64,000 nucleotides of DNA from Bacteroidaceae bacterium (GCA_017645655.1 JAGCNZ010000078.1:1-64000); one strand, 5' to 3'; positions 51,477-59,965 are shown, counted from the stretch's first letter. The notes: generated by a model from the letters alone, not told the origin. Numbers and translations: made by a program.

Positions 51477-51588
51477 TCAGCACCTTTTTGTAAACCTTTG
51501 GGAGATTGTTTTTATAATAGAAAGAGTCGCCCCAGAGCAACAAGTAAACTAGGCAGACGAAGATGCCCCATCCAATCAGAATCATCAT
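51454..51588 (-). CDS. 44-aa single-helix membrane protein
   Basis: Starts MMILIGWGIFVCLVYLLLWG and ends VLNAFTEED: one N-terminal helix followed by a basic, tyrosine-rich tail (FYYKNNLPKVYKK). A TAACTTTG -7 box on the minus strand at 51622-51629 precedes it by 33 bp, and it overlaps the DUF6359 lipoprotein gene downstream. I do not recognise a family. The single helix and the coupling make a real small gene likely. Confidence 0.7.
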   Translation of the reverse strand: MMILIGWGIFVCLVYLLLWGDSFYYKNNLPKVYKKVLNAFTEED

Positions 51589-51621
51589 ATCGCAACAATT
51601 GCTTAAATGTATTTACTGATG

Positions 51622-51629
51622 CAAAGTTA
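51622..51629 (-). promoter_or_regulatory. -7 box for the 44-aa protein/DUF6359 pair
   Basis: TAACTTTG on the minus strand. Confidence 0.65.
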
Positions 51630-51777
51630 CGATTTTTTCTGAATAATCAAGCGAAATCTGCAAAGAAATCTCATGGGCGATGCATTATTTTGCCGGAGCG
51701 CCTCGTCGCCTGTGCCCCCCAAGGCTGTCGCATCGGCCATGTCGTCGTGACTTACAGCCAGACTACACATGTAGGGA

Positions 51778-51849
51778 AGATTGATTTGTCATGATGATTC
51801 AATTGAACGGTCATGATGATTCAATTGAACGTTCATGATGATTCAATCA
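51778..51849 (+). repeat. 22-bp-pitch repeat array K (TCATGA/CAATTG type)
   Basis: TCATGA at 51789, 51811 and 51833 and CAATTG (or variants) at 51778, 51800, 51822 and 51844, all exactly 22 bp apart. The final unit (CAATCAACGCAAC) decays the same way as the last unit of array A (CATTCAACTCACC). Oriented opposite to array A. The rest of 51630-51992 shows no gene. Confidence 0.9.
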
Positions 51850-51992
51850 ACGCAACGTGTAAAATCGACCTTGAGGATGTGTGAAAAGAGATGTCTCATC
51901 TGCTTATGCCGACCGACGGGACATTTTGTGTGATTTGGCGGGACGGGATGAAACTTTCTGCCCAGTTGCTTGCTTCGTAAAGAAAAACTCGT

Positions 51993-52000
51993 TATCTTTG
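51993..52000 (+). promoter_or_regulatory. -7 box of the fimbrillin-like gene
   Basis: TATCTTTG, 25 bp before the ATG at 52026. Confidence 0.7.
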
Positions 52001-52025
52001 TAGCGTCATAACAATTCGAAGCAAT

Positions 52026-52964
52026 ATGAAACGCCTTCAATTTCAGCTCGCAAGCCTTTGCCTGATGCTTGCCGCCCTGATGTCTTGCCAGTCGGGACCA
52101 GACGAAACGTCCGCGCCTGAAGGACAATGCACGGTTACTTTCTCTGTCTCTAACTATCGGCAAGTAAGTTTCGACGACCTGTCTTCGTCGGCAACGAGCC
52201 GGGCTGACGATGCGATTGTGATGAGCTTAGCCAACCTGTCGCTCACCGTCTTTAATGCAGAGACCGGTGAACGCGTGATGCCGACCATCCTCCACAAGAG
52301 TTCTGATTACGATAGCGACGCTGAGACGGCGATGACTTTCCCTCAGTTCGCGGTCAACTTGCCCTATGGACGTTATCGCATCCTTGTGCTGGGCTACAAC
52401 GGCTCACGCGAGTGCACCGTCGCTTCGCTCAATCACATCTCCTGGGCTGACGACTACGTCCCTAACACATTCCTTTATCAAGAGGAGTTCTCGCTCAATG
52501 AGGAGAGCAGCCTCAACAAGGAGATTACTCTCAAGCACGTAGTGGCTGCATTTCGTGTGACGGCAGAAGATGCCATTCCCGCCGCGATGCAGAAGATGCG
52601 CTTCATCAGTACGGCGGGCGGTACTGTGCTCGATGCGACGACCGGCTTTGCACCCCAGAGCACGGGCAGAACGTCGGAAATTGTCGTCCCTGCTAATTAT
52701 GCGGGCAAGGCTGGCGTTGACTTCACCGTTTACCTCTTTTTGCCTGAGGAACAGGCTACTGGCAACTATACCGTCCAGGCGCTTGGCAGCGGCAATGCCG
52801 TCCTTTGCGAGAAGCACTTCTACGACGTGCCGCTTCGCATCAACTTCTTGACGGAATGGAAGGGCAAGGCGTTCGAGGCGTCCGACGATAACGTGCCGAG
52901 CGTTCAGAGCGGTTTGAACGTCAAATGGAACATGGAGTGGGCCGACACGATACGGCTTTATTAA
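52026..52964 (+). CDS. FimB/Mfa2-like fimbrillin family lipoprotein
   Basis: 312 aa. Lipobox ALMS-C (about residue 21). Then CTVTFSVSNYRQVSF, a Ser/Thr/Arg-rich loop (SSSATSRAD), LSLTVFNAETGE and LPYGRYRILVLGYNG, the transthyretin-like sheet pattern of FimB/Mfa2 and related fimbrial anchor or tip proteins; the second domain contains LKHVVAAFRVTAEDAIP. These are surface lipoproteins; assembly normally needs an arginine-specific protease. No other fimbrial gene is adjacent. Its end overlaps the convergent TonB-receptor gene by 4 bp. Confidence 0.72.
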   Translation: MKRLQFQLASLCLMLAALMSCQSGPDETSAPEGQCTVTFSVSNYRQVSFDDLSSSATSRADDAIVMSLANLSLTVFNAETGERVMPTILHKSSDYDSDAETAMTFPQFAVNLPYGRYRILVLGYNGSRECTVASLNHISWADDYVPNTFLYQEEFSLNEESSLNKEITLKHVVAAFRVTAEDAIPAAMQKMRFISTAGGTVLDATTGFAPQSTGRTSEIVVPANYAGKAGVDFTVYLFLPEEQATGNYTVQALGSGNAVLCEKHFYDVPLRINFLTEWKGKAFEASDDNVPSVQSGLNVKWNMEWADTIRLY

Positions 52965-55357
52965 AACTTCAGCCTCAAGTCGAGTCCGACCTGCAGCGGT
53001 GTGCCGCGCTGGGCGAAGGCTTGGCCGCGGGTCACGAAACTGAAGGCGTCGTAGTGGGTTTGGGTCAGGTTGTTGCCCCAGATGCCGAACTCGAGTTTGT
53101 CGTGCGTGAGGCTGAGGCGTGCGTCGAGCAGGGCGTAGAAGGGTTGTGAGAAGTCGTTCTCGCGTGTCCAGTAGATGCGTCCGGCTCCCTTGCCTCCCAT
53201 GTAAAGCCCGATGTGTTGCAGCCAGCCGCGTGTATGCCAGACGTAGCGTGCTCCTAACGACAGGGTGTGCTGTGGTGCGAAGGGTACGTAGCAGTCGGTG
53301 TGGCGGAGCTTGGCGCGTGTGTAGCCGTATGACGTGTTGAGGGAGAAGTCGTCGGTGATGTAGGCGAGCAGAGATGCTTCCATGCCGATGCTGCGACTTC
53401 GGTCGGCATTAATGGTGACGCGTCCCATTCCGCTTTCTGCCATCTGACTGATTTGGAGGTTGCGCGTCTCAATCCAGAAGGCGGCGAGGTCTGCTTGGAG
53501 GCGTCCGTCGAGGAGATTGAGGTGGGAACCTATTTCGTAGTTCCATGCGGTCTCGGGCTTGTAGTAGGTGGTTGCGGCAACGTCGGGCGACTGTACCATG
53601 GGCATGCCGCTGCGAATGCGTCCCATAATCATATCCACATGCCCTGCCGGCATGCCTGGTATGCGGGCGAAGAGGTTCGTGAGGTATGCCTCGGTGCCTG
53701 CATCGATGGCGCTCATCATCTCGCGACGCATCTCAACTTGCAGCAAGTCGCTGAACATTTGCACGTTGTAACCGCCAGAACGATAGCCTCGACCAACCGA
53801 TGCGTAGACGTTGCCCACCTTTCCGAAGTCGTATTTCAGCGAGGCTTTGGGGAGGACGTGCCAGTTGTGGTTGGTGGTGCGTCCGAGGAAGGTGGGCTTG
53901 ACGTTCATGTTGTTGAGCATGACGTTCATGCCGTGTGCTGGCATTGCGAAGTCGAAATCTACGTTGCCCGGGGCATCGTACGCCATTTTGTAGTGCTCGT
54001 AGTCGAGCCGCACGCCTGCCGTGAGCGACAGGTTTTTCACGATTTCGATGGTGGATTGATGGAAGATGCCTGCTGTCAGGGTAGGTGTGTCGAAGACACC
54101 GCCCATAGGCATTTCGCTGTTTTTCAGTGCGATGGACATCTGCCCCATGCCTTTTGATGTGAGGTCGGGCAGGGAGCGATTGATGATGCCGGTCAGCCAG
54201 TCGACGCCCTCCTGGTAGAAGGTGACGGGTGCTTCGGTGTTGAGCCATTGGTATTGGAAGTTGATGCCGCTGGTCCATTGCCATCTGGATTCTCCTTTCG
54301 ACTTGACGGCAATCTCTTCGCTCAGCGTTTTGCTTTTCTGCTTTTGCTGGAGGGAATAGAGGTCTTGGCGGGAGAAGTCCTGGTCCATGAACATGTCGTC
54401 CTTGAGGAACTGGAATCCCGTTGTGCTGGTCATCATGACAGGTCCGAAGTCGTGCTCGGCGTTGAGTCCGAGAGAGAGGAGGTGTCGGCGATAGCTCGAC
54501 TCGCGATTATAGGCTACCAGTCCGGCATCGGGACCTTGCTGGGCAGCATAGGGATAGCCGCCTTGCTTGGTCCATTGATAGCGTGCCGAGAGGTCGAGGC
54601 GCACTTTGTCGGAGGGCACGTAGATGCCTCGCCAGCGTGCCGAGATGTCGTCGCTGCGGTCCACGCGTTTCTCGTCGAGCGCATAGTTTTTGTAGAAGCC
54701 GCCAAGATGTTCGTAGCCCACGCCGGCGCTAAATGCGAAGTTGTCGGCAGGACGGTGGTAATGCGTCACGCGCGCACGATAATTATTATATGTAGCGCCT
54801 CCCAACATGAGGTCGGTGCCCTGATAGTTCATGGGATTCTTGGTATAGACGCGAATAAGTCCGCCAATCGTGTTGCGCCCGAACAGTGTGCCTTGCGGTC
54901 CTCGCAGGACGTCGATGCGGTCGGCGTCGCTGAGGTCTTGGTCCATACAACTCAGGTTTGCCATGGGGATGTCGTCGACGTACATCCCGACGGCTGGCGT
55001 GCCGATGCGGCTACCCACGCCTCGCAGGTAAATGCTGCTGGTCAGACGGCTTCCGTAAGTGGGAATGAAAAGTCCAGGAACGTGGGCTGTCAGGTCTTTG
55101 ATGTTGTCGATGCCTCTTTGTACCAGTTGTGCTTCGCCAAACGACGATGAGGAGAGGGTTTGGTCGCGCAGGGTAGCATGCTCTTTCGGCGTGCTGACCA
55201 CGACCACCTCGTCCATCTCGCGAACCGAGAGTGTGTCGGCTTCGTTGGCAAGAAGAATCCCTCTTCCTTCTCCATGAGCGGGGAAAAGGAAGAGGGCGGT
55301 CAACAGATAATAATGAATAGTTGTTAGTTTGTTTTTGCGTGTTGAGATATTATCCAT
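52961..55357 (-). CDS. TonB-dependent outer-membrane receptor
   Basis: 798 aa from the ATG at 55357. Signal peptide (LTTIHYYLLTALFLFPAHG), TonB-box-like DEVVVVS (about 48-54), plug domain to about 165 with IDVLRGPQGTLFGRNTIGG, then a 22-strand-type barrel ending in LQVGLDLRLKF with a terminal Phe. It lacks the carboxypeptidase-like domain of SusC proteins and has no SusD partner, so it looks like a siderophore, haem, cobalamin or metal receptor. The regulator and lipoprotein genes upstream on the same strand may control or assist it. Ligand unknown. Confidence 0.9.
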   Translation of the reverse strand: MDNISTRKNKLTTIHYYLLTALFLFPAHGEGRGILLANEADTLSVREMDEVVVVSTPKEHATLRDQTLSSSSFGEAQLVQRGIDNIKDLTAHVPGLFIPTYGSRLTSSIYLRGVGSRIGTPAVGMYVDDIPMANLSCMDQDLSDADRIDVLRGPQGTLFGRNTIGGLIRVYTKNPMNYQGTDLMLGGATYNNYRARVTHYHRPADNFAFSAGVGYEHLGGFYKNYALDEKRVDRSDDISARWRGIYVPSDKVRLDLSARYQWTKQGGYPYAAQQGPDAGLVAYNRESSYRRHLLSLGLNAEHDFGPVMMTSTTGFQFLKDDMFMDQDFSRQDLYSLQQKQKSKTLSEEIAVKSKGESRWQWTSGINFQYQWLNTEAPVTFYQEGVDWLTGIINRSLPDLTSKGMGQMSIALKNSEMPMGGVFDTPTLTAGIFHQSTIEIVKNLSLTAGVRLDYEHYKMAYDAPGNVDFDFAMPAHGMNVMLNNMNVKPTFLGRTTNHNWHVLPKASLKYDFGKVGNVYASVGRGYRSGGYNVQMFSDLLQVEMRREMMSAIDAGTEAYLTNLFARIPGMPAGHVDMIMGRIRSGMPMVQSPDVAATTYYKPETAWNYEIGSHLNLLDGRLQADLAAFWIETRNLQISQMAESGMGRVTINADRSRSIGMEASLLAYITDDFSLNTSYGYTRAKLRHTDCYVPFAPQHTLSLGARYVWHTRGWLQHIGLYMGGKGAGRIYWTRENDFSQPFYALLDARLSLTHDKLEFGIWGNNLTQTHYDAFSFVTRGQAFAQRGTPLQVGLDLRLKF

Positions 55358-55417
55358 TGTTTTTGTGTTATGATTTACACTTCTTCCCCCAAGGGTGTTG
55401 GGGTTTTGTTTCGGCTG

Positions 55418-55425
55418 CAAAGATA
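55418..55425 (-). promoter_or_regulatory. -7 box of the TonB-receptor gene
   Basis: TATCTTTG on the minus strand, in the gap after the regulator gene, so the receptor has its own promoter. The leader contains a CCCCAA-GGGTG-TTGGGG hairpin at about 55387-55403. No cobalamin-riboswitch signature is visible. Confidence 0.65.
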
Positions 55426-55465
55426 CGTCAAAAGTTCTTTCCCAACCTTAAGATTGCCTTAAGAT

Positions 55466-56170
55466 TCAGTTTTCCATCGGGATGGCCAGTTCGACGCCCA
55501 TCAGTTCTCCCTCGTCCGTGCGCTTGTTGCCCATGCGGATGGGTATGCCGAGGAAAGCGGCCTGCTGTCTCGCGGTCTGCATCTCGGCGAAGTCCGGGCA
55601 AGTGCCGGTCGAGGTGAGCGTCAGGGTGTACTCGCGAACGGTCAGTTGCGAGGCAATCTCCCATCTGGCCTCTCTTGGCGCATATTGCAGGAAGATGGAA
55701 AAGACGGAAGCGAAGATTTGGCGGAGGATGGCTTCGTCCATCATGATTTCATATACGAAGGGCGTTAGCCTGAGGTAGCATCGGATGTCTTTCTCGCGCA
55801 ATGCTTCCTCGTGGCACATCAGCAATTCCCGCAGGAAAGCGTCTATCCTGACGACTCCCGATGCCGGTGCCTCGTGCGGCAGGATAAGTCCGACGCCCCG
55901 AATGGTGCGTGCCGGTCCGTCTTTCGTCCAGCCAAGTTTGTGCCGAAGAGAAGAGAGGTGGACGTCGAGCGTGCCAGTGTCGTAGAGAAACCGCTCGCCC
56001 CACACGCCCTCGATAATGTCGTCGCGTCGGCATACGACGCCTTGATGGCGAAGCAGATAGACGAGCATGCGATACTCTATGTCAGTGAGCATCACGGCTT
56101 TACCTGACTGAAGAGTTTGGCGTGTGGCTGTGTCGACGAGGAGGTCGGCGTAGTGGATGATGGTTTGCAT
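55466..56170 (-). CDS. Winged-helix DNA-binding protein fused to a degenerate kinase-like domain
   Basis: 234 aa. Residues about 5-98 are an OmpR/PhoB-type winged helix (LTDIEYRMLVYLLRHQGVVCRRDDII, GTLDVHLSSLRHKLG, IRGVGLIL), here at the N-terminus and without a receiver domain. The remaining 130 residues (FLRELLMCHEEALREKDI, MMDEAILRQIFASVFSIFLQYAP, and a last ELMGVELAIPM strand) follow the order of a histidine-kinase ATPase domain but lack the N-box Asn and the DxGxG/GxGxG loops. A vestigial HATPase is my inference. Probably regulates the adjacent receptor. Confidence 0.65.
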   Translation of the reverse strand: MQTIIHYADLLVDTATRQTLQSGKAVMLTDIEYRMLVYLLRHQGVVCRRDDIIEGVWGERFLYDTGTLDVHLSSLRHKLGWTKDGPARTIRGVGLILPHEAPASGVVRIDAFLRELLMCHEEALREKDIRCYLRLTPFVYEIMMDEAILRQIFASVFSIFLQYAPREARWEIASQLTVREYTLTLTSTGTCPDFAEMQTARQQAAFLGIPIRMGNKRTDEGELMGVELAIPMEN

Positions 56171-56177
56171 GGTGCTG

Positions 56178-56594
56178 CTATTTGCCGTACTCCTCTTTGA
56201 TATAGGTCAGTTCCAGTCGCGTCTTTCCTGTCGTGGCGCTTCGATAGGTGTAGTGGAATGTGACACCTTCGTCCTTCAAAGGTTTCATCAGGAGGTCGCC
56301 CTTCAGGCCTTTCAGCAAAGACTCGCGGAAATCGCTGATGAGCGTCCCGTCTGTGTAGATGGAGTCGACGTCGAGTCTTCCCGATACCGTATAGTATTCC
56401 GTGAGCGTGCGGCTCTCGATGTCGTACAAGACGCTGTCCATGCGCGTGTACTGGTCGATGTGCCTGGGGCATTCCTTTTGCGTGAACTGCTCATAGTCCC
56501 GCTTAAACTTTTCGTCCTTCGTCTCGCGCTTGCAAGCATTGCAGGCAAGCAGAGTGCCGAAAAGGGCGATGGCTAATACCTTATTATATTGCAT
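56178..56594 (-). CDS. Small lipoprotein
   Basis: 138 aa. Lipobox LLAC at residues 15-18 (MQYNKVLAIALFGTLLAC). The mature part is charged and beta-rich (HIDQYTRMDSVLYDIESRTLTEYY, GVTFHYTYRSATTGKTRLELTY). I do not recognise the family. It precedes the regulator by 7 bp and has a TATCTTTG -7 box on the minus strand at 56615-56622, so it heads the lipoprotein-regulator unit upstream of the TonB receptor. Confidence 0.72.
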   Translation of the reverse strand: MQYNKVLAIALFGTLLACNACKRETKDEKFKRDYEQFTQKECPRHIDQYTRMDSVLYDIESRTLTEYYTVSGRLDVDSIYTDGTLISDFRESLLKGLKGDLLMKPLKDEGVTFHYTYRSATTGKTRLELTYIKEEYGK

Positions 56595-56614
56595 GACTTT
56601 GTGTTTAGGTCGCG

Positions 56615-56622
56615 CAAAGATA
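56615..56622 (-). promoter_or_regulatory. -7 box of the lipoprotein/regulator unit
   Basis: TATCTTTG on the minus strand, 20 bp before the start codon. Confidence 0.7.
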
Positions 56623-56705
56623 TACTTTTTCTTGAAATGTATGCCATGTTATGCTTGATAAATATCAAAAACATGCCACATAACATAAAAAAGTATGCCA
56701 TTTGC

Positions 56706-56736
56706 TTGTTCATTTGCAAAAGTTGTCGTACCTTTG
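56706..56736 (+). promoter_or_regulatory. Promoter of the small winged-helix gene
   Basis: TTG (56706-56708) and TACCTTTG (56729-56736), 20-bp spacing. Confidence 0.7.
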
Positions 56737-56799
56737 CCGCCAGATTAGACAAGAGAGAAAGATTGATAAAGGAATAACCAACAAAAAACATTAAAAGTT

Positions 56800-57000
56800 A
56801 TGACAGCAACAGTTGGAACATTGGCAGGTGCAGTTTGGACTGCCCTCAACGAGAATGGTGCACTGAACACAAAGGACCTCAAGAAGGCCAGCAAGATTAA
56901 GACCGATAAGGATCTCTACTTGGCTCTCGGTTGGCTGCTCCGCGAAGACAAGGTGGTAGTGGCTGAGGACGACAAGGTGATGACGGTAGCACTGAAGTAA
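56800..57000 (+). CDS. Small winged-helix (DUF2582 type) protein
   Basis: 66 aa, essentially one winged helix-turn-helix: GTLAGAVWTALNENGALNTKDLKKASKI, then DLYLALGWLLREDKVVVAEDD forming the recognition helix and wing. This family is widespread in Bacteroidetes and its regulatory targets are unknown. It has its own promoter and a strong terminator, and its codon use (AAG, CTC, GGT) suggests high expression. Confidence 0.85.
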   Translation: MTATVGTLAGAVWTALNENGALNTKDLKKASKIKTDKDLYLALGWLLREDKVVVAEDDKVMTVALK

Positions 57001-57033
57001 GAACAGCTCCTTATAAGTAGGAACTTAAAAAGA

Positions 57034-57073
57034 TTGCCCTCCGAAGGTCTCGACTTTCGGAGGGCAAATCGTT
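57034..57073. terminator. Bidirectional terminator
   Basis: A perfect 12-bp stem (TTGCCCTCCGAA, 57034-57045, with 57056-57067) and a 10-nt loop, followed by TTTT on the plus strand. It separates the winged-helix gene from the convergent surface protein gene. Confidence 0.9.
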
Positions 57074-57084
57074 TTGTGTAGGGC

Positions 57085-59343
57085 TTAGTAGAGAACTTTC
57101 TTGCTGCCCTTGATGTAGATACCTTTCGTGCCAGGCTTGCCGCTGAGCTTCCTGCCATCGAGCGTGAACCAGCTTGTCTTGTCGGCAGTGATGGCGTCGC
57201 TACATACGTTGACGATGCCGTCGGGGTCGTCTCCTTCTTCGCCGAAGAAGCGAATCTCGGGCGCATAGCTTGGCGTGCCGCCCTGTTTGCGTTGTTTACG
57301 AAGTGCCCACTGGAGGGATGGGGTTGTCAAACCCCAATCGTGCATGAAACTAAGGCTACCGTTGTCGTTGAAGCAATAAATGTCGTACCAATAACTATTG
57401 ACCTCCCTGTTGGCATAGATGCCGCTGATAGTGTAGGTGTCGTCTACGGTCTGCATGGTGATGAGCACGTCGTCGTTCTTTGGCATCAGGTTCGTTCCCA
57501 CCACTGTGAACTTGTAGTCTGTGGCAGCCTGTATTGGCTTATAGACGTAGGGCATGTTGGCGTTGAGGACATCTCCTTCGTTGAGGCGTGTCAGGAATAT
57601 CCACATCTCGTCTGCCGAGCCTTCGCCAGGTTTGGGCGCGTTGGCAATCATGTATATCTTGAAGAAGCGGAACGACTGCGTGTCCTCTGCCGTGATGGTG
57701 TAGTCGAAGGGCAGGAACCACGGCTGGTACTTGCCGACGCTTTCCTCGTCGAACGTATTCGTGAAGGTGACGTATGGAACGTAACGCTCCTGCGTCATGA
57801 TGTAAGGCGTGCCGTAGGTCATCGTGCACTGCTGCCACTGTGCGTGGAGCGTGGCGTTGGTGCCTGGTTCGGAGACGACATTGCTGACGTTCTGCCCGTT
57901 CTCGTAGGTTGTGCCGCTGCCGTCGGCTTCGGTACTCCATTTTGCGAAAACATAATCGTCGCGGGTGAAGTTAATGAGGTTTAATTCCTTTGCAATGTTG
58001 TACATAAACGACATCTCCGGCATCTCGCCCGTGCCGCCGCCCGCGTCGAAGGCAACCGTGTAGGGGAATGTGTAGAAGGGGGTCTGGCCGATGATGCCCG
58101 TCACGACATCGCCGATGGTGACAGTGCCACACGTGCCACCGCCTCCGGTACCGATGCTGTTGTTTCCCGTCGTTGAGAGAGCCGTAACACTCGTCACGCC
58201 ATTGGTGATGGTAATGTTGCCGCAGGAACCAGGAACATCTCCTTCATAATATGTTTCGCCACAGCCAATGCCCGGAGCTCTTGTGCCGCCTTTTGCATAG
58301 ACGGTGCCGCCGCTGATGGTAATGTCCCCGCAGGCTTTTCCAACACCTCCGCCGATGCCGGCAGCGGAACCATTGCCGTATGCTTTGATGTTGCCGCCTT
58401 CGATGTTGATATTGCCGCAATCGGGAATTCTTGCGCCGCCACCGATGCCTGCGCCGAAACCGCCGATATAGTGTATTGAGTTGTAGCAATACGCGATGAG
58501 TGAGCCGTCGCCACGTATGGTAAGCGTCTTGCCGGCAGGCACAAAGATGCCTGGATAGTTATCGTGGAATCCCTCTATCTCGCTCGTGGTGCCTTCGGCA
58601 AGGATAAGTGTTCCGTTGCCCTCGCATGTGAGACCTGCCCAAGGACAACTTGCCAAGTTGACGCCGTGGATGGTTGCGCCGTCGAGCGTCACGCGGGCAC
58701 CGTCGGCAATGGAAATCTTCACGGGGTGCTGTCCTGTATCGAGCGTGCCGGTGAGTATCTCGCCGTCGGGCGCAACGAAGTTCTCGGTGATGGTCGAGAG
58801 GTCGGTGACGTGTTGATGTCCTCTGAATTGGAACTCTGCAAGCTGGAAGATGTTGCCGCTCTTCACGCCTTTTATTTCAAGGCGGAAGTACTTGAACGCA
58901 GTCTCATGGTTGGAAAGCTCAAATTCATAGTCCTGACTGTTGACATCCTGCAGCACGTTGTCGTCCCTGACATGTGCAATCGGCGCCCAGCCACCGTCGG
59001 GGTTAAGCTTCGCGAGGATTTCCCAAGTTGATGGGTTGCGACCGGGGTTATCGGCGCAGTCGCTGCCTGTTGTCATCACATAGCTCGTGGGCACGAACGG
59101 GATGTCGGTGTGGAACTCGACGTACATCACGTTGTCGTCCTCGAAGTTGCAGTCCGTGACGCACCATTTCGTGGTCTTGTCGCCGTCGAACAGGAAGGCG
59201 TAGTTCTCGCTAATCAGGCCGAGTGTGCCGCCCGTAGCAGTGTAGCCCCCGATAAGCGGGTCGGTGCTTTGCGCCCAAGCTGTTGTTGCAAACATTGCGA
59301 GCAGCATCAAGCCAGCCCGCACAAGAGATAATGTCTTTTTCAT
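57085..59343 (-). CDS. Large secreted discoidin / InlB-repeat surface protein
   Basis: 752 aa from the ATG at 59343 (an ATG at 59361 is also in frame). Signal peptide to TTAWAQ. An F5/8 type C-like domain (about 25-175: DGDKTTKWCVTDCNFED, GRNPSTWEILAKL, YFRLEIKGVKSG) is followed by a glycine-rich stretch of right-handed-helix type repeats (about 215-420: GAGIGGGARIPDCGNINIEGG and four similar turns with Cys). An InlB B-repeat (FDAGGGTGEMPE, NFTRDDYVFAKWSTEADGSG) leads to a C-terminal LDGRKLSG...GIYIKGSKKVL tail. Surface adhesin or glycan binding is inferred. Confidence 0.8.
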   Translation of the reverse strand: MKKTLSLVRAGLMLLAMFATTAWAQSTDPLIGGYTATGGTLGLISENYAFLFDGDKTTKWCVTDCNFEDDNVMYVEFHTDIPFVPTSYVMTTGSDCADNPGRNPSTWEILAKLNPDGGWAPIAHVRDDNVLQDVNSQDYEFELSNHETAFKYFRLEIKGVKSGNIFQLAEFQFRGHQHVTDLSTITENFVAPDGEILTGTLDTGQHPVKISIADGARVTLDGATIHGVNLASCPWAGLTCEGNGTLILAEGTTSEIEGFHDNYPGIFVPAGKTLTIRGDGSLIAYCYNSIHYIGGFGAGIGGGARIPDCGNINIEGGNIKAYGNGSAAGIGGGVGKACGDITISGGTVYAKGGTRAPGIGCGETYYEGDVPGSCGNITITNGVTSVTALSTTGNNSIGTGGGGTCGTVTIGDVVTGIIGQTPFYTFPYTVAFDAGGGTGEMPEMSFMYNIAKELNLINFTRDDYVFAKWSTEADGSGTTYENGQNVSNVVSEPGTNATLHAQWQQCTMTYGTPYIMTQERYVPYVTFTNTFDEESVGKYQPWFLPFDYTITAEDTQSFRFFKIYMIANAPKPGEGSADEMWIFLTRLNEGDVLNANMPYVYKPIQAATDYKFTVVGTNLMPKNDDVLITMQTVDDTYTISGIYANREVNSYWYDIYCFNDNGSLSFMHDWGLTTPSLQWALRKQRKQGGTPSYAPEIRFFGEEGDDPDGIVNVCSDAITADKTSWFTLDGRKLSGKPGTKGIYIKGSKKVLY

Positions 59344-59411
59344 TGTTTTGGTTTGTTTCACATTATTATTGTTTTCTTATACATTATTATATTGTCATTT
59401 AATTTCGTATG

Positions 59412-59419
59412 CAAAAATA
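59412..59419 (-). promoter_or_regulatory. -7-like box of the surface protein gene
   Basis: TATTTTTG on the minus strand, about 68 bp upstream of the start at 59343. Confidence 0.5.
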
Positions 59420-59580
59420 CGGAAAAAAAGTGAAAAAAGAAGAGTGAATAGTAAAAAAAAGGTGTCCGGCGTTTGGCGGTATGTCGTTTTGCGGCAAAGT
59501 CAACGGAAAAAAAACTTGACAAAACTTCTGACGGAAAACGGTTCGTTTGCCATCGTGGCGTGCGACGAAATAAAACGCTC

Positions 59581-59652
59581 CACGTGAAGTCGGTCAACAT
59601 AACACGTGAAGTTTGAAATTATCCCACGCTAAGTTTGTAATTGCACCACGTC
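59581..59652 (+). repeat. 22-bp-pitch repeat array I (CACGTG type)
   Basis: CACGTG at 59581 and 59603, CACGCT at 59625 and CACGTC at 59647, exactly 22 bp apart; the linker is AAGTTTGAAATTATCC-like. It lies in the 650-bp divergent region between the surface protein and the esterase. The rest (59653-59930) has no credible gene. Confidence 0.88.
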
Positions 59653-59924
59653 AAAATTGCCCGTTTTTCTTGCTTTGTTTATCAACACTCCTCGTTTCGT
59701 TGATACTTTCTTTGCTTTACGTTTGGCAAAACGACCTCGGAAATGCCCTGTGGAAGGGAGAAACGCGATTTGAGCGCATATCTCACGTTTGGAGTAGAAA
59801 AGTGCCATGCTGGGCAAAAGAAGCCGTCAGAACGCTTGTGCACAGGAAAAATCTTTACAAAATGAGACGCCTGTCCTCACCTTCTCGATTCGCTCCTCCA
59901 AGAAAAAAGTTGTGCGTATTTTCA

Positions 59925-59962
59925 TAATTATCAATTATGAATTATGAATTGTGAATTATTCT
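59925..59962 (+). repeat. AATTATGAATT simple repeat before the esterase promoter
   Basis: Four variants of AATTATGAATT/AATTATCAATT/AATTGTGAATT in tandem, ending just before the -7 box at 59966-59973 (TACCTTTG). Confidence 0.8.
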
Positions 59963-59965
59963 TCG

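Noticed and set aside
55358..55425. Cobalamin riboswitch in front of the TonB receptor
   Set aside because: The leader is too short and lacks the B12-box pattern; only a small hairpin is present.
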